Below, piece after piece: positions 49,487 to 59,063 of a stretch of DNA of 64,000 nt (position 1 is the stretch's first letter; every line of letters starts with the position of its first letter). The notes below the pieces were generated by a model. That model did not search any database. It saw only the letters and a list, made by a program, of their open reading frames with translations, and was not told the origin of the DNA. The translations under genes and the position numbers were made by a program. This DNA is from Pseudomonadota bacterium (GTDB lineage: Bacteria; Pseudomonadota; Alphaproteobacteria; Rhizobiales; Tepidamorphaceae), in the NCBI GenBank assembly GCA_023458595.1, contig JAEWYT010000049.1, positions 3,319 to 67,318 on the forward strand, read 5' to 3'.

Positions 49487-50752
49487 TCAGGCGTCGAGGC
49501 GACGCAGGATCAGGGAAGCGTTGGTGCCGCCGAATCCGAAGGAATTCGACAGGACCGTGTTGATCTCGCGCCTGCGGGCCGCGTGCGGCACGAGATCGAT
49601 CGGGGTTTCCACCGACGGATTGTCCAGATTGAGGGTCGGCGGGGCGACGTTGTCACGGATCGCGAGTGCCGAGAAGGCCGCCTCGACCGCGCCGGCGGCG
49701 CCGAGCAGGTGGCCGATCGCAGACTTGGTGGACGACATGGAGATGCGGCCCGCGGCGTTGCCGACGAGGCGCGACAGGGCGCCGAGCTCGATCTCGTCGC
49801 CGAGCGGCGTCGAGGTGCCGTGGGCGTTGACGTAGTCGATCTCCGAGACGTCGATGCCGGCGCGCTTCACCGCCGCCTGCATGCAGCGGAAGGCGCCGTC
49901 GCCGTCCTCGGAGGGGGCGGTGATGTGATAGGCGTCGCCGGACAGGCCGTAGCCGATCACCTCGGCGTAGATCTTCGCGCCGCGCGCCTTGGCGTGCTCG
50001 AGCTCCTCGAGCACCAGGACGCCGGAGCCCTCGCCCATGACGAAGCCGTCGCGGTCGCGGTCGTAGGGACGCGAAGCGCGCTTGGGCTCGTCGTTGAAGT
50101 TCGTCGACAGGGCGCGACAGGCGGCGAAGCCCGCCAGTCCGAGACGGCAGACGCTGCCCTCGGTACCGCCGGCGACCATGACGTCGGCATCGCCCAGCAT
50201 GATCATGCGCGAGGCGTCGCCGACGGCGTGGGCGCCCGTCGAGCAGGCGGTGACCACGGCGTGGTTGGGGCCCTTGAGGCCGTGACGGATCGAGATGTAG
50301 CCGGACGCCAGGTTGATGAGACGGCCCGGAATGAAGAACGGGCTGAGGCGCCGCGCGCCCCTCTCCTCGAGCTGCTTGGCGCCCGCGGCGATGCCGGCGA
50401 GGCCGCCGATGCCCGAGCCGACGAGGACGCCGCTGCGCGTCTGCTCGTCATAGGTCTTGGGATGCCAGCCCGCGTCGTTGAGCGCCTGTTCGGCGGCGGC
50501 CATCGCGAAGACGATGAAGTCGTCGACCTTGCGCTGCTCCTTCGGCTCCATCCAGTCGTCCGGATTGTAGGTGCCGTCGGTGCCGTCGCCATGCGGGATG
50601 CGGCAGGCGATCTTGCAGGAGATATCGGAGACGTCGAAGTCCTCGACCTTGCTCGCGCCGCTCTCTCCGGCGAGGAGCCGGCTCCAGGTCGGCTCGACTC
50701 CACAGCCCAACGGCGTAACCATGCCGAGGCCGGTAATGACCACACGCCTCAT
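49487..50752 (-). CDS. fabF: 3-oxoacyl-ACP synthase II
   Basis: 421 aa. Extends acyl-ACP by two carbons in fatty acid synthesis. The Cys-His-His triad is clear: C170 in VVTACSTGAH, His in NAHGTSTPLGDEIE and His in KSAIGHLLGAAGAVEA. The glycine-rich end LSNSFGFGGTNASLIL is normal. Downstream of acpP by 79 nt on the minus strand, upstream of mltG. Length matches the family. Confidence 0.96.
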   Translation of the reverse strand: MRRVVITGLGMVTPLGCGVEPTWSRLLAGESGASKVEDFDVSDISCKIACRIPHGDGTDGTYNPDDWMEPKEQRKVDDFIVFAMAAAEQALNDAGWHPKTYDEQTRSGVLVGSGIGGLAGIAAGAKQLEERGARRLSPFFIPGRLINLASGYISIRHGLKGPNHAVVTACSTGAHAVGDASRMIMLGDADVMVAGGTEGSVCRLGLAGFAACRALSTNFNDEPKRASRPYDRDRDGFVMGEGSGVLVLEELEHAKARGAKIYAEVIGYGLSGDAYHITAPSEDGDGAFRCMQAAVKRAGIDVSEIDYVNAHGTSTPLGDEIELGALSRLVGNAAGRISMSSTKSAIGHLLGAAGAVEAAFSALAIRDNVAPPTLNLDNPSVETPIDLVPHAARRREINTVLSNSFGFGGTNASLILRRLDA

Positions 50753-50831
50753 CTAGGACGATCCGGGTAATGAATTACTGACGGGAAAGCGGCGCGGGGC
50801 AAAGGTATGTCGGCGATTGCCCCGCCCGATG

Positions 50832-51068
50832 TCACGACGCGTTCTTCTCGAGGAATTTGACCGCGTCGCCGACCGTGAGAATCGTCTCCGCAGCGTCGTC
50901 CGGAATCTCGCAGCCGAACTCCTCCTCGAACGCCATCACGAGCTCGACGGTATCAAGGCTGTCGGCGCCGAGATCGTCGATGAAGCTCGCGTTTTCGGTG
51001 ACCTTGTCCGCGTCGACCCCGAGGTGCTCGACAACGATCTTCTTCACACGTTCTGCAATGTCGCTCAT
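50832..51068 (-). CDS. acpP: acyl carrier protein
   Basis: 78 aa, acidic. It carries growing acyl chains on a phosphopantetheine arm attached to S37 in DDLGADSLDTVELVM. Family pattern from SDIAERVKKIVVEHLG to the end is complete. Its own promoter (51115..51143) suggests expression above that of the neighbouring fab genes. Confidence 0.98.
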   Translation of the reverse strand: MSDIAERVKKIVVEHLGVDADKVTENASFIDDLGADSLDTVELVMAFEEEFGCEIPDDAAETILTVGDAVKFLEKNAS

Positions 51069-51114
51069 CCTGTCATCCCCGATAGCGAATATCGTTTCCG
51101 TTGGTGCCGTTCAG

Positions 51115-51143
51115 ATTATCGGGAAGGGCGCAAGGCGGACCAA
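51115..51143 (-). promoter_or_regulatory. acpP promoter
   Basis: Minus strand TTGGTC (51143..51138), 17-nt spacer, GATAAT (51120..51115), about 45 nt before the acpP ATG. Good -10, partial -35, ideal spacing. Confidence 0.6.
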
Positions 51144-51257
51144 GCCTCCTTCGGATGCCGCATCCGTATTCTGTCCGGGCGATCGACGCTTGAGATCGAC
51201 ACCCGAGGCTCGCGGCTAGTAACACACTTTCCCGATATTGACCAGAATTCCCCCGCC

Positions 51258-51281
51258 CCGGTCCAGCCTATACGGGACCGG
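51258..51281 (-). terminator. candidate hairpin terminator after fabG
   Basis: GGACCGG/CCGGTCC arms (51275..51281 with 51258..51264), 10-nt loop, 12 nt past the fabG stop. No T run follows, so it may be a partial terminator or a pause site between fabG and the acpP promoter. Confidence 0.4.
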
Positions 51282-51293
51282 CGGCGAAAGCAT

Positions 51294-52031
51294 TCAGATC
51301 ATTGCCATTCCTCCGTTCACGTGGAGCGTCTGTCCCGTCACATATGCCGCCTCGTCGCTGGCCAGATAGACCACCGCCGCGGCGATGTCGCCGGAGGTGC
51401 CGAGACGTCCGGCCGGAACCCGGCCGAGAACGACCTCGCGCTGCTTCTCGTTGAGCGCATCGGTCATGGCCGTCTCGATGAAGCCCGGCGCCACGCAGTT
51501 CACGGTGATGCCGCGCGAGGCGACCTCCTGAGCGAGGGATTTCGACATTCCGATCATGCCGGCCTTGGCGGCGGCATAGTTCCCCTGCCCAGGGTTGCCG
51601 GTGACGCCGACGACCGAGGTAATGCCGACGATCCGGCCGAATCGCCGGCGCATCATGCCCTTCACGGCCGACCGCATCAGGCGGAACGTGGCCGTCAGGT
51701 TCACCGCCAGGACGGTATCCCACTCCTCGTCCTTCATGCGCATGAAGATATTGTCCCGGGTGATGCCGGCGTTGTTGACGAGGATGTCGACCTGGCCCAT
51801 CGCTTCCTCGGCCTTGCCGATCAGCGCCTCGACGGCCTCGACGTCCTGCAGGTTGCAGATCATCGGGTGAACCCGTTCGCCGAGTTCGCGGGAAAGCGCG
51901 TCCAGCGCGTCCTGGCGCGTGCCGGAGACGGCGACGGTCGCCCCCTGCGCGTGCAGCGCGCGGGCGATCGCCCCGCCGATTCCTCCCGTGGCGCCCGTCA
52001 CGAGCGCGGTCTTACCCGTCAGATCGAACAT
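51294..52031 (-). CDS. fabG: 3-oxoacyl-ACP reductase
   Basis: 245 aa short-chain dehydrogenase. Reduces 3-oxoacyl-ACP with NADPH. NADP site TGATGGIGGAIARALH, NNAG at ~86..89, and the catalytic set S139, Y152 and K156 (GITSVVG, NYAAAKAG). The segment RDNIFMRMKDEEWD is FabG-specific. Follows fabD by 42 nt on the minus strand, and acpP comes next: the classic fabD-fabG-acpP-fabF order. Confidence 0.96.
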   Translation of the reverse strand: MFDLTGKTALVTGATGGIGGAIARALHAQGATVAVSGTRQDALDALSRELGERVHPMICNLQDVEAVEALIGKAEEAMGQVDILVNNAGITRDNIFMRMKDEEWDTVLAVNLTATFRLMRSAVKGMMRRRFGRIVGITSVVGVTGNPGQGNYAAAKAGMIGMSKSLAQEVASRGITVNCVAPGFIETAMTDALNEKQREVVLGRVPAGRLGTSGDIAAAVVYLASDEAAYVTGQTLHVNGGMAMI

Positions 52032-52073
52032 GTTCCCTCCAATGGCGCGCCGGGGCTTGGCCCAATGCTTCCG

Positions 52074-53015
52074 TCAGGACCGCGAGGCCAGGAAGGCCGC
52101 GATATCCTCGGGCGAACCGATCGCGGCGGCCGAAAGCGACCGGTCGATACGGCGCGCAAGGGCCGTCAGCACCTTGCCGGCGCCGATTTCCTTCAGTTCG
52201 GTGACGCCATGGCCGGCCATCCACTGGACGCACTCGCGCCAGCGCACGGTGCCGGTCACCTGCTCGACGAGCCGCCTGCGGATCTCGTCGGGATCGGTCA
52301 CGGGGCCGGCGGCCACGTTGGCGACGACCGGGACGGCCGGCGCCCTGATGTCGGCCTCCGCGAGCGCGGCCCGCATGACCTCCGCCGCAGGCGCCATCAT
52401 GGCGCAATGGAAGGGAGCGCTCACGGGCAGCATGATCGCCTTCATGGCGCCCTTGGCGGTGGCGATCTCGCAGGCGCGCTCCACTGCCGCCCGGGCGCCG
52501 CTGACCACGACCTGGCCCGGCGCGTTGTCGTTGGCGGCCTGGCAGACTTCGCCCTGCGCCGCTTCCTCGGCGACCTCGAGCGCCTTCTCGTAGTCGAGGC
52601 CGAGCAGCGCGGCCATCGCGCCTTCGCCGACGGGAACCGCGGCCTGCATCGCCTTGCCGCGGGTGCGAAGCAGCTTCGCCGTATCGGAAAGGGTGAGCGC
52701 GCCGGCGGCGGCGAGAGCGGAGTATTCACCGAGCGAATGGCCGGCGACGTAGCTCGCCGCCTCGCCGACGCTCACGCCTTCGGCCTCGAGCGCGCGGACG
52801 ACCGCCATCGAAACCGCCATAAGCGCCGGCTGCGCGTTCTCGGTCAGCGTCAGGCGGTCCTCCGGACCTTCCCAGATCACCGCCGACAGCTTGTCGCCGA
52901 GCGCCTCGTCGACCTCGTCGAAGACCGCGCGGGCGGCTGGATAGGCATCGGCGAGCGCCTTGCCCATGCCGACGGCCTGGCTGCCCTGTCCCGGAAAGAC
53001 GAATGCGACTGTCAT
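52074..53015 (-). CDS. fabD: malonyl-CoA:ACP transacylase
   Basis: 313 aa. Loads malonate onto ACP. Motifs: AFVFPGQGSQAVGMGKAL, nucleophile S94 in VAGHSLGEYSALAAAG, catalytic His in PVSAPFHCAMM and the GQVVVSGA stretch. The proposed start is ATG 53015; the longer upstream frame is not family-like. No strong ribosome site is seen. First gene of the minus-strand fab cluster. Confidence 0.95.
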   Translation of the reverse strand: MTVAFVFPGQGSQAVGMGKALADAYPAARAVFDEVDEALGDKLSAVIWEGPEDRLTLTENAQPALMAVSMAVVRALEAEGVSVGEAASYVAGHSLGEYSALAAAGALTLSDTAKLLRTRGKAMQAAVPVGEGAMAALLGLDYEKALEVAEEAAQGEVCQAANDNAPGQVVVSGARAAVERACEIATAKGAMKAIMLPVSAPFHCAMMAPAAEVMRAALAEADIRAPAVPVVANVAAGPVTDPDEIRRRLVEQVTGTVRWRECVQWMAGHGVTELKEIGAGKVLTALARRIDRSLSAAAIGSPEDIAAFLASRS

Positions 53016-53139
53016 TTTCAAATAACCCGACTTCCAGTCCGGCCCCCGGGGGCCGGCTCGCGGCCCGCACAGACACGCTGGAGGCGAGCCTGTCAAGCCG
53101 TGCCCCCGCGTCCCTGTGCATACGCCGGGCCCTTTCCGG

Positions 53140-54222
53140 TCACGGCGCGAGCACTGCTCCGACCGGCCTGCGCAGTGACATCGGCATAGGTTCCGCGTAG
53201 CCGAATCGAACCACCAGGTCCGGGCGCAGATCGCCGATTCCGAGCCATTCGGCGAACTCCCGGCGGACCGAGGGCACTTCCACCGGCTGATTGACATGCG
53301 CGTGGCGGATACCGAGCGCGGTCGCCTGCAGGGCGAAGCGCTGATAGCTGCGACCGGCGTTCACCCAATGCGCCCTGTCCTCGGCCTCGCCGACGAAGAC
53401 GGCGATCCCGGCGGAGGAGCGAATCTGCCTCGCGTATCTGTCGTTTTCTCCGCTTTTCGTGAAAACGAAGGGAAAAACGACGCGAGCGAGCCAGTTCGGC
53501 AACGAGGGATTGCCCGAACAGCCCGAAAAGAGGCCGTCGCGGGTCAGAAGCGCCGATTCCGGGTTGAAGCGGATCCACGCCGCCAGTTCCTCCATGAAGG
53601 CGGGGTCGTCCATCTGGGCCGTGTTCGCCTCGATCACGAACCCGGCCGCCTCCTCCATGCGCGCCTCATCGGTAATGAGGATGACGTCGACCCCTTCTAC
53701 GTCGGCGGCCTGCTCGAGACGGCGCAGGTGGTCGGCGCTTACGGAGCGGCCCTCGTAGAGGCTGCGCGTACACTGGCGCTTCGGGATCGCCCCGAACAAT
53801 TCGCTCACGGCGGTCCTGCCCGCGGCGAGATCGACGGCTACGCGCCCCGCGCCGACATCCTCGAAACGCATTTCCGCCGTCAGACCGAGAGCCTGGACTG
53901 CGAGCACGAAGTTCTCCGCGGCGCAGCCGAGGCTCGCGAAAAGGTGGTGATCGTCAGGATCGACCGCGGGCAGCCGCCGATCGGGATCCGGGGCGATGAA
54001 GGTGCGGTCGTCACCGAGATCGAAGCGCCAGGGCTGGGAATTGTGGCTGTTCGCCGCGAGCGTCGCGTAGCGCACGGCTTCGACGAGCGGCTCGCCGCGC
54101 TGGAGCGGCGCCCGCGTGCGGCGGACCTCGGCTTCGTATTCGCTCATGGCGTCGGCGCAACCGGCGAGCGACACCGCGGCGGTGGCCGCGGAACCGGACA
54201 GGACGGTTCTTCGCGTAAGCAC
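53140..54222 (-). CDS. Tat-exported lipoprotein of the nitroreductase (Acg-like) family
   Basis: 360 aa from GTG 54222, chosen because GGGAG lies 7 nt upstream. The N-terminus has a twin-arginine signal (LTRRTVLSGSAATAAVSLAGC) ending in a lipobox with Cys22, so it is probably exported folded with its flavin and lipid-anchored. FMN-binding sequence AANSHNSQPWRFDL, then ACG-type segments (RTRSLYEGR-like QCTRSLYEGR, VNAGRSYQRFALQATALGIR and FVGEAEDRAHW). Substrate unknown. It separates fabD from rpsF, where many relatives have nothing; divergent from rpsF. Confidence 0.8.
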   Translation of the reverse strand: MLTRRTVLSGSAATAAVSLAGCADAMSEYEAEVRRTRAPLQRGEPLVEAVRYATLAANSHNSQPWRFDLGDDRTFIAPDPDRRLPAVDPDDHHLFASLGCAAENFVLAVQALGLTAEMRFEDVGAGRVAVDLAAGRTAVSELFGAIPKRQCTRSLYEGRSVSADHLRRLEQAADVEGVDVILITDEARMEEAAGFVIEANTAQMDDPAFMEELAAWIRFNPESALLTRDGLFSGCSGNPSLPNWLARVVFPFVFTKSGENDRYARQIRSSAGIAVFVGEAEDRAHWVNAGRSYQRFALQATALGIRHAHVNQPVEVPSVRREFAEWLGIGDLRPDLVVRFGYAEPMPMSLRRPVGAVLAP

Positions 54223-54310
54223 TGGCTGTCTCCCGCGGCTCGCATCCCGCACTATACCGGTATGGGCCCGATCGGCCGATTCCGTGGCAGCGCGCGCAGC
54301 GGCCGGACGC

Positions 54311-54338
54311 TTGCGTTTTCGGCCGAAACGAGTATATC
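54311..54338 (+). promoter_or_regulatory. candidate rpsF-rpsR promoter with palindromic spacer
   Basis: TTGCGT (54311..54316), 16-nt spacer, TATATC (54333..54338). The spacer holds a perfect 12-bp palindrome, TTTCGGCCGAAA (54317..54328), which could be an operator. Confidence 0.45.
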
Positions 54339-54342
54339 AGCG

Positions 54343-54411
54343 CCTTCCGGTCGTGCTTTGGCCGGAGGCTGAACGGAAGGCCGGTTCCAGAACCGGCAGG
54401 GCGAAACGCCC
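54343..54411 (+). ncRNA. candidate S6:S18 autoregulatory leader upstream of rpsF
   Basis: Three stems lie in order in the ~175-nt leader. CCTTCCG (54343..54349) pairs with CGGAAGG (54374..54380) around a loop containing GGCCGGAGG. GCCGGTTC and GAACCGGC (54380..54397) form a tight hairpin. GGGCG and CGCCC (54399..54411) form a third. The S6:S18 complex is known to bind an rpsF leader stem-loop with a CCG in many bacteria. The assignment is by position and shape only, and the second hairpin competes with the first for one base. Confidence 0.35.
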
Positions 54412-54520
54412 AGCTTCCCGTGTCTCCGCTCTCGAGACCTTGTTTCGAACGCCTTTCCTCTAAGGGTTCGAAGAGGCTTTGCGCCGAAGGCGACCCTGGT
54501 TGAAACGGAAAGGCTTAAGA

Positions 54521-55003
54521 ATGCCACTCTACGAGCACGTGTTCCTGGCGCGCCAGGACGTGTCGGCGCAGCAGGTCGAGGCGCTGACCGAGCAGTACAA
54601 GTCCGTCATCGAGCAGAACGGCGGCAAGATCGCGAAGGTCGAGTACTGGGGCGTGCGTCCCCTCTCGTTCCGCATCAAGAAGAACCGCAAGGCGCATTAT
54701 TCGCTCATGAACATCGACGCTCCGCACACCGCGGTCGCCGAGATGGAGCGCCAGATGCGCATCAGCGACGACATCCTGCGCTTCATGACCATCCGCGTCG
54801 AGGAGCACGAGGAAGGCCAGTCGGCGATCCTGACGCGGCGCGACCGCGACGACCGTCGCGGCGACCGCGGCCCGCGCGACCGCTTCGATCGTGGTGACCG
54901 CGGAGACAGGGGCGATCGCGGAGACAGGGGCGACCGCGGGGACCGGGGTGATCGCGGCGAGCGTCGTCCGCGCGCCGAGGCCAGCAATGAGGGGGACGAG
55001 TGA
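54521..55003 (+). CDS. rpsF: ribosomal protein S6 with DRG-repeat tail
   Basis: 160 aa; core S6 (~1..105, MPLYEHVFLARQDVSA, WGVRPLSFRIKKNRKAHYS, RISDDILRFMTIRVEEHEEG) plus a ~55-residue tail of Asp-Arg-Gly repeats (about 8 DRG triplets), then ERRPRAEASNEGDE. E. coli S6 is about 130 residues with a short acidic tail, so the tail here is much longer and repetitive. S6 binds 16S rRNA with S18. Start ATG 54521 was preferred because it is the family N-terminus. Coupled to rpsR (overlap TGATG). Confidence 0.95.
   Translation: MPLYEHVFLARQDVSAQQVEALTEQYKSVIEQNGGKIAKVEYWGVRPLSFRIKKNRKAHYSLMNIDAPHTAVAEMERQMRISDDILRFMTIRVEEHEEGQSAILTRRDRDDRRGDRGPRDRFDRGDRGDRGDRGDRGDRGDRGDRGERRPRAEASNEGDE
54887..54958 (+). 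repeat. tandem 9-nt repeat encoding Asp-Arg-Gly in rpsF
   Basis: Eight consecutive units of the form GAY-MGN-GGN. Within it, GGAGACAGGGGCGA occurs twice exactly, 18 nt apart (54902..54915 and 54920..54933). Unit number may vary between strains by slippage. Confidence 0.85.
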
Positions 55004-55257
55004 TGTCAGTGCCGAATATCGCCCAGCTGCCGGTGCGCCGGCCCTTCCATCGCCGCCGCAAGACGTGCCCGTTCTCCGGCGCCGACGCCCCGAAGATCGA
55101 CTACAAGGACGTGAAGCTCCTGCAGCGCTACATTTCCGAGCGCGGCAAGATCGTCCCCAGCCGCATCACGGCGGTCTCGCAGAAGAAGCAGCGCGAGCTC
55201 GCCCAGGCGATCAAGCGCGCCCGCTTCCTGGGCCTGTTGCCCTACATCGTGAAGTAA
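55003..55257 (+). CDS. rpsR: ribosomal protein S18
   Basis: 84 aa. Binds 16S rRNA beside S6. Family sequence: RRPFHRRRKTCPFSGADAPKIDYKD, RYISERGKIVPSRITAVSQKKQ and AIKRARFLGLLPYI. The start is ATG 55003, sharing bases with the rpsF stop. A GC-rich hairpin follows in the 227-nt gap before rplI. Confidence 0.97.
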   Translation: MSVPNIAQLPVRRPFHRRRKTCPFSGADAPKIDYKDVKLLQRYISERGKIVPSRITAVSQKKQRELAQAIKRARFLGLLPYIVK

Positions 55258-55271
55258 GAACGTTTTTCGCC

Positions 55272-55296
55272 GCGCCGCGGGGCGAACTCGCGGCGC
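55272..55296 (+). other. GC hairpin in the rpsR-rplI gap
   Basis: GCGCCGCG (55272..55279) pairs with CGCGGCGC (55289..55296), 9-nt loop, 14 nt after the rpsR stop. No T run. The other ~190 bases of the gap (55297..55484) show only an rplI ribosome site near the end and no gene I can support. Confidence 0.45.
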
Positions 55297-55484
55297 ATCT
55301 GGTTGGGTCGGCATTCGCAGCGAATAGCCGGCTCTAACCGCCGAACCGGCGGGACAGCTGAGACGATGACCGACACCATCGTACCGAAAATGCCGAGCAA
55401 TGCCGCGCCCGCACAGGCGCGGACCCTCGGCGCTCGTCCTGCCGGAGCCGCGGTCCTCCAACCCGTTCCGGGAGTATAAAGGTC

Positions 55485-56084
55485 ATGGAAGTCATCCTTC
55501 TCGAGCGCATCGCCAAACTCGGCCAGATGGGCGACGTCGTGCGCGTGCGCGACGGTTTCGCGCGCAATTACCTGCTGCCGCAGAAGAAGGCGCTGCGCGC
55601 CACCGAGGCCAACCGCAAGCAGTTCGACGCCCAGCGCGCCCAGCTCGAGGCCCGCAACCTCGAGCTCAAGACCGAGGCCGAAGCGGTCGCCGCCAAGCTC
55701 GACGGCCAGTCGGTCGTGCTGATCCGCCAGGCCAGCGAGCGCGGGCAGCTCTACGGCTCCGTGTCGAGCCGCGACATCGCCGAGGCGCTGACCGAAGCGG
55801 GCTTCTCCGTCGCCCGCGGCCAGATCGTGCTCAACGCCCCGATCAAGACGCTCGGCCTGACCGAGGTGCCGGTGCGCCTGCATCCGGAAGTCGAGGCGAA
55901 GGTCGCCGTCAACGCCGCCCGTTCCGCCGAGGAGGCGGAGCGCCAGGCCCGCGGCGAGGACGTGACGATCGAGGCCGAGGACGCCGAGGAGACGGAGTCC
56001 GAGACCTTCTTCGAGGAAGGCGCCGGCGCCGAGGCCGAGGAAGGCGCCGAAGAGGCGGCCGAGGCCACCGAGGAACCCCGATAG
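55485..56084 (+). CDS. rplI: ribosomal protein L9 with acidic C-terminal extension
   Basis: 199 aa. N-terminal rRNA-binding domain MEVILLERIAKLGQMGDVVRVRDGFARNYLLPQKKALRAT split here, a long central helix, then the C-terminal domain with GQLYGSVSSRDIAEAL and VPVRLHPEVEAKV (to ~150). A further ~45 residues are almost all Glu, Ala and Asp (EDAEETESETFFEEGAGAEA). E. coli L9 is 149 aa, so the acidic tail is extra. A strong terminator follows, closing the operon before cfa. Confidence 0.96.
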   Translation: MEVILLERIAKLGQMGDVVRVRDGFARNYLLPQKKALRATEANRKQFDAQRAQLEARNLELKTEAEAVAAKLDGQSVVLIRQASERGQLYGSVSSRDIAEALTEAGFSVARGQIVLNAPIKTLGLTEVPVRLHPEVEAKVAVNAARSAEEAERQARGEDVTIEAEDAEETESETFFEEGAGAEAEEGAEEAAEATEEPR

Positions 56085-56092
56085 CGACAGCT

Positions 56093-56125
56093 CGGCGGCC
56101 CGGAAAATCCGGCCGCCGATTTTCG
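56093..56125 (+). terminator. intrinsic terminator after rplI
   Basis: CGGCGGCC(c)GGA (56093..56104), loop AAA, TCCGGCCGCCG (56108..56118), then ATTTTCG. An 11-bp stem with one bulge and a T-rich tail, 8 nt past the rplI stop. Confidence 0.8.
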
Positions 56126-56200
56126 TCCCCCCGATTGAACCCGGACGCGGCTTGGTGCTTTAATTGCAAGTCGCAGTCTGGATCGGGTTTATCGGGGGAT

Positions 56201-57454
56201 ATGAGCAGTCTGCTTCACTACGCGATGTCGAAGGTCGCGAAGGACGGTGACCTGCACGTCACCGACCATCGCGGCATCACGCACGTTTACGGCGACGGCA
56301 CGGGCGAGCCGGTCCATGTCCGCTTCACGACGGCGGCCGCCGAGGTCCGCGTGCTGACCAATCCCGAGCTGAAGCTCGGGGAAGCCTACATGGACGGCAC
56401 CTTCGTCGTCGAAAAGGGCACGATCTACGACTTCCTCGACATCGTGCTGCGCTACGACGATCCGGCGCACGTGCCGTGGTGGGTATTGGCCGAGCGCGGC
56501 TACCGCTACGTGACGCGCCGCGTCCGCCAGTTCAATCCGATCGGCAAGGCGAAGGCCAACGTCGCGCACCACTACGATCTCGACGGGCGGATGTACGACC
56601 TGTTCCTGGACGCGGACCGGCAGTACTCCTGCGCCTATTTCGAGACCCCGACGGCGACGCTCGAGGAAGCGCAGCTCGCCAAGAAGCGCCACCTCGCCGC
56701 CAAGATGCAGATCGAGAAGGGCCAGCGCGTCCTGGACATCGGATCCGGCTGGGGCGGGCTCGGCCTCTATCTCGCCGAGACCAATCCGGTCTCCGTCGTC
56801 GGCGTGACGCTGAGCGAGGAACAGCTCGCGCTCTCCCGCTCGCGCGCCGAGAAGAAGGACATGGGCGACCGGGTCGACTTCCGCCTGCAGGACTACCGCA
56901 CGCTCGAAGGCAAGTTCGAGCGGATCGTCTCCGTCGGCATGTTCGAGCACGTCGGCGTCGGGCACTATCGCGAATACTTCGAGAAGGTGCGCGACCTGCT
57001 GACGGACGACGGCATCATGGTGCTCCACTCGATCGGCCGCTTCGGACCGCCCGGCGAGACGAACTCGTGGATCCAGAAATACATTTTCCCCGGCGGCTAC
57101 ATCCCGTCCCTGTCGGAGGTGCTGCCGGTGATCGAGAAGACCGGCCTGTACGTCACCGACGTCGAGATCCTTCGGCTGCACTACGCCGAGACGCTGAGGG
57201 AATGGCGGCGCCGGTTCATGGCGAATTGCGAGAAGGCCATGAGCCTCTACGACGAGCGCTTCTGTCGGATGTGGGAGTTCTATCTAGCGGGCTCGGAGAT
57301 CTCGTTCCGCAACCAGGGCATGATGAATTTCCAGATCCAGCTCTCGAAGAAGCTCGAGACCGTGCCGCTGACACGCAACTACATCGGCGACGCGGAAGAA
57401 TCCCTGCGCAAGCGCGACGGCGCCCTGATTCCCCGCAAGGAAGCGGCGGAGTGA
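56201..57454 (+). CDS. cfa: cyclopropane-fatty-acyl-phospholipid synthase
   Basis: 417 aa. Uses SAM to add a methylene bridge across double bonds in membrane lipids, usually in stationary phase or acid stress. N-terminal lipid domain with LTNPELKLGEAYMDGTFVVE, then SAM site RVLDIGSGWGGLGLYLAE, GVTLSEEQLALSRSRAE, and VGMFEHVGVGHYREYFE with the catalytic region QKYIFPGGYIPSLSEV. ATG 56201 follows GGGG by 3 nt. It sits between rplI and dnaB, which are neighbours in many relatives, so it is likely an insertion with its own promoter. Confidence 0.94.
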   Translation: MSSLLHYAMSKVAKDGDLHVTDHRGITHVYGDGTGEPVHVRFTTAAAEVRVLTNPELKLGEAYMDGTFVVEKGTIYDFLDIVLRYDDPAHVPWWVLAERGYRYVTRRVRQFNPIGKAKANVAHHYDLDGRMYDLFLDADRQYSCAYFETPTATLEEAQLAKKRHLAAKMQIEKGQRVLDIGSGWGGLGLYLAETNPVSVVGVTLSEEQLALSRSRAEKKDMGDRVDFRLQDYRTLEGKFERIVSVGMFEHVGVGHYREYFEKVRDLLTDDGIMVLHSIGRFGPPGETNSWIQKYIFPGGYIPSLSEVLPVIEKTGLYVTDVEILRLHYAETLREWRRRFMANCEKAMSLYDERFCRMWEFYLAGSEISFRNQGMMNFQIQLSKKLETVPLTRNYIGDAEESLRKRDGALIPRKEAAE

Positions 57455-57566
57455 AAAATCAAGGCGCGCTCCGAGTGAATTCCTCCGACTGTTGATAAGG
57501 CGGAAATACGGGCAGAAACTCGGCCTGTGATTCGCGCGCGGTGCCGATTCACCATACTCCGAAAAG

Positions 57567-59059
<1,493 letters not shown>

Positions 59060-59063
<4 letters not shown>

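Noticed and set aside
54887..54958. A CRISPR-like array
   Set aside because: Repeat units are 9 nt, continuous, in frame and inside rpsF, with no spacers or cas genes.
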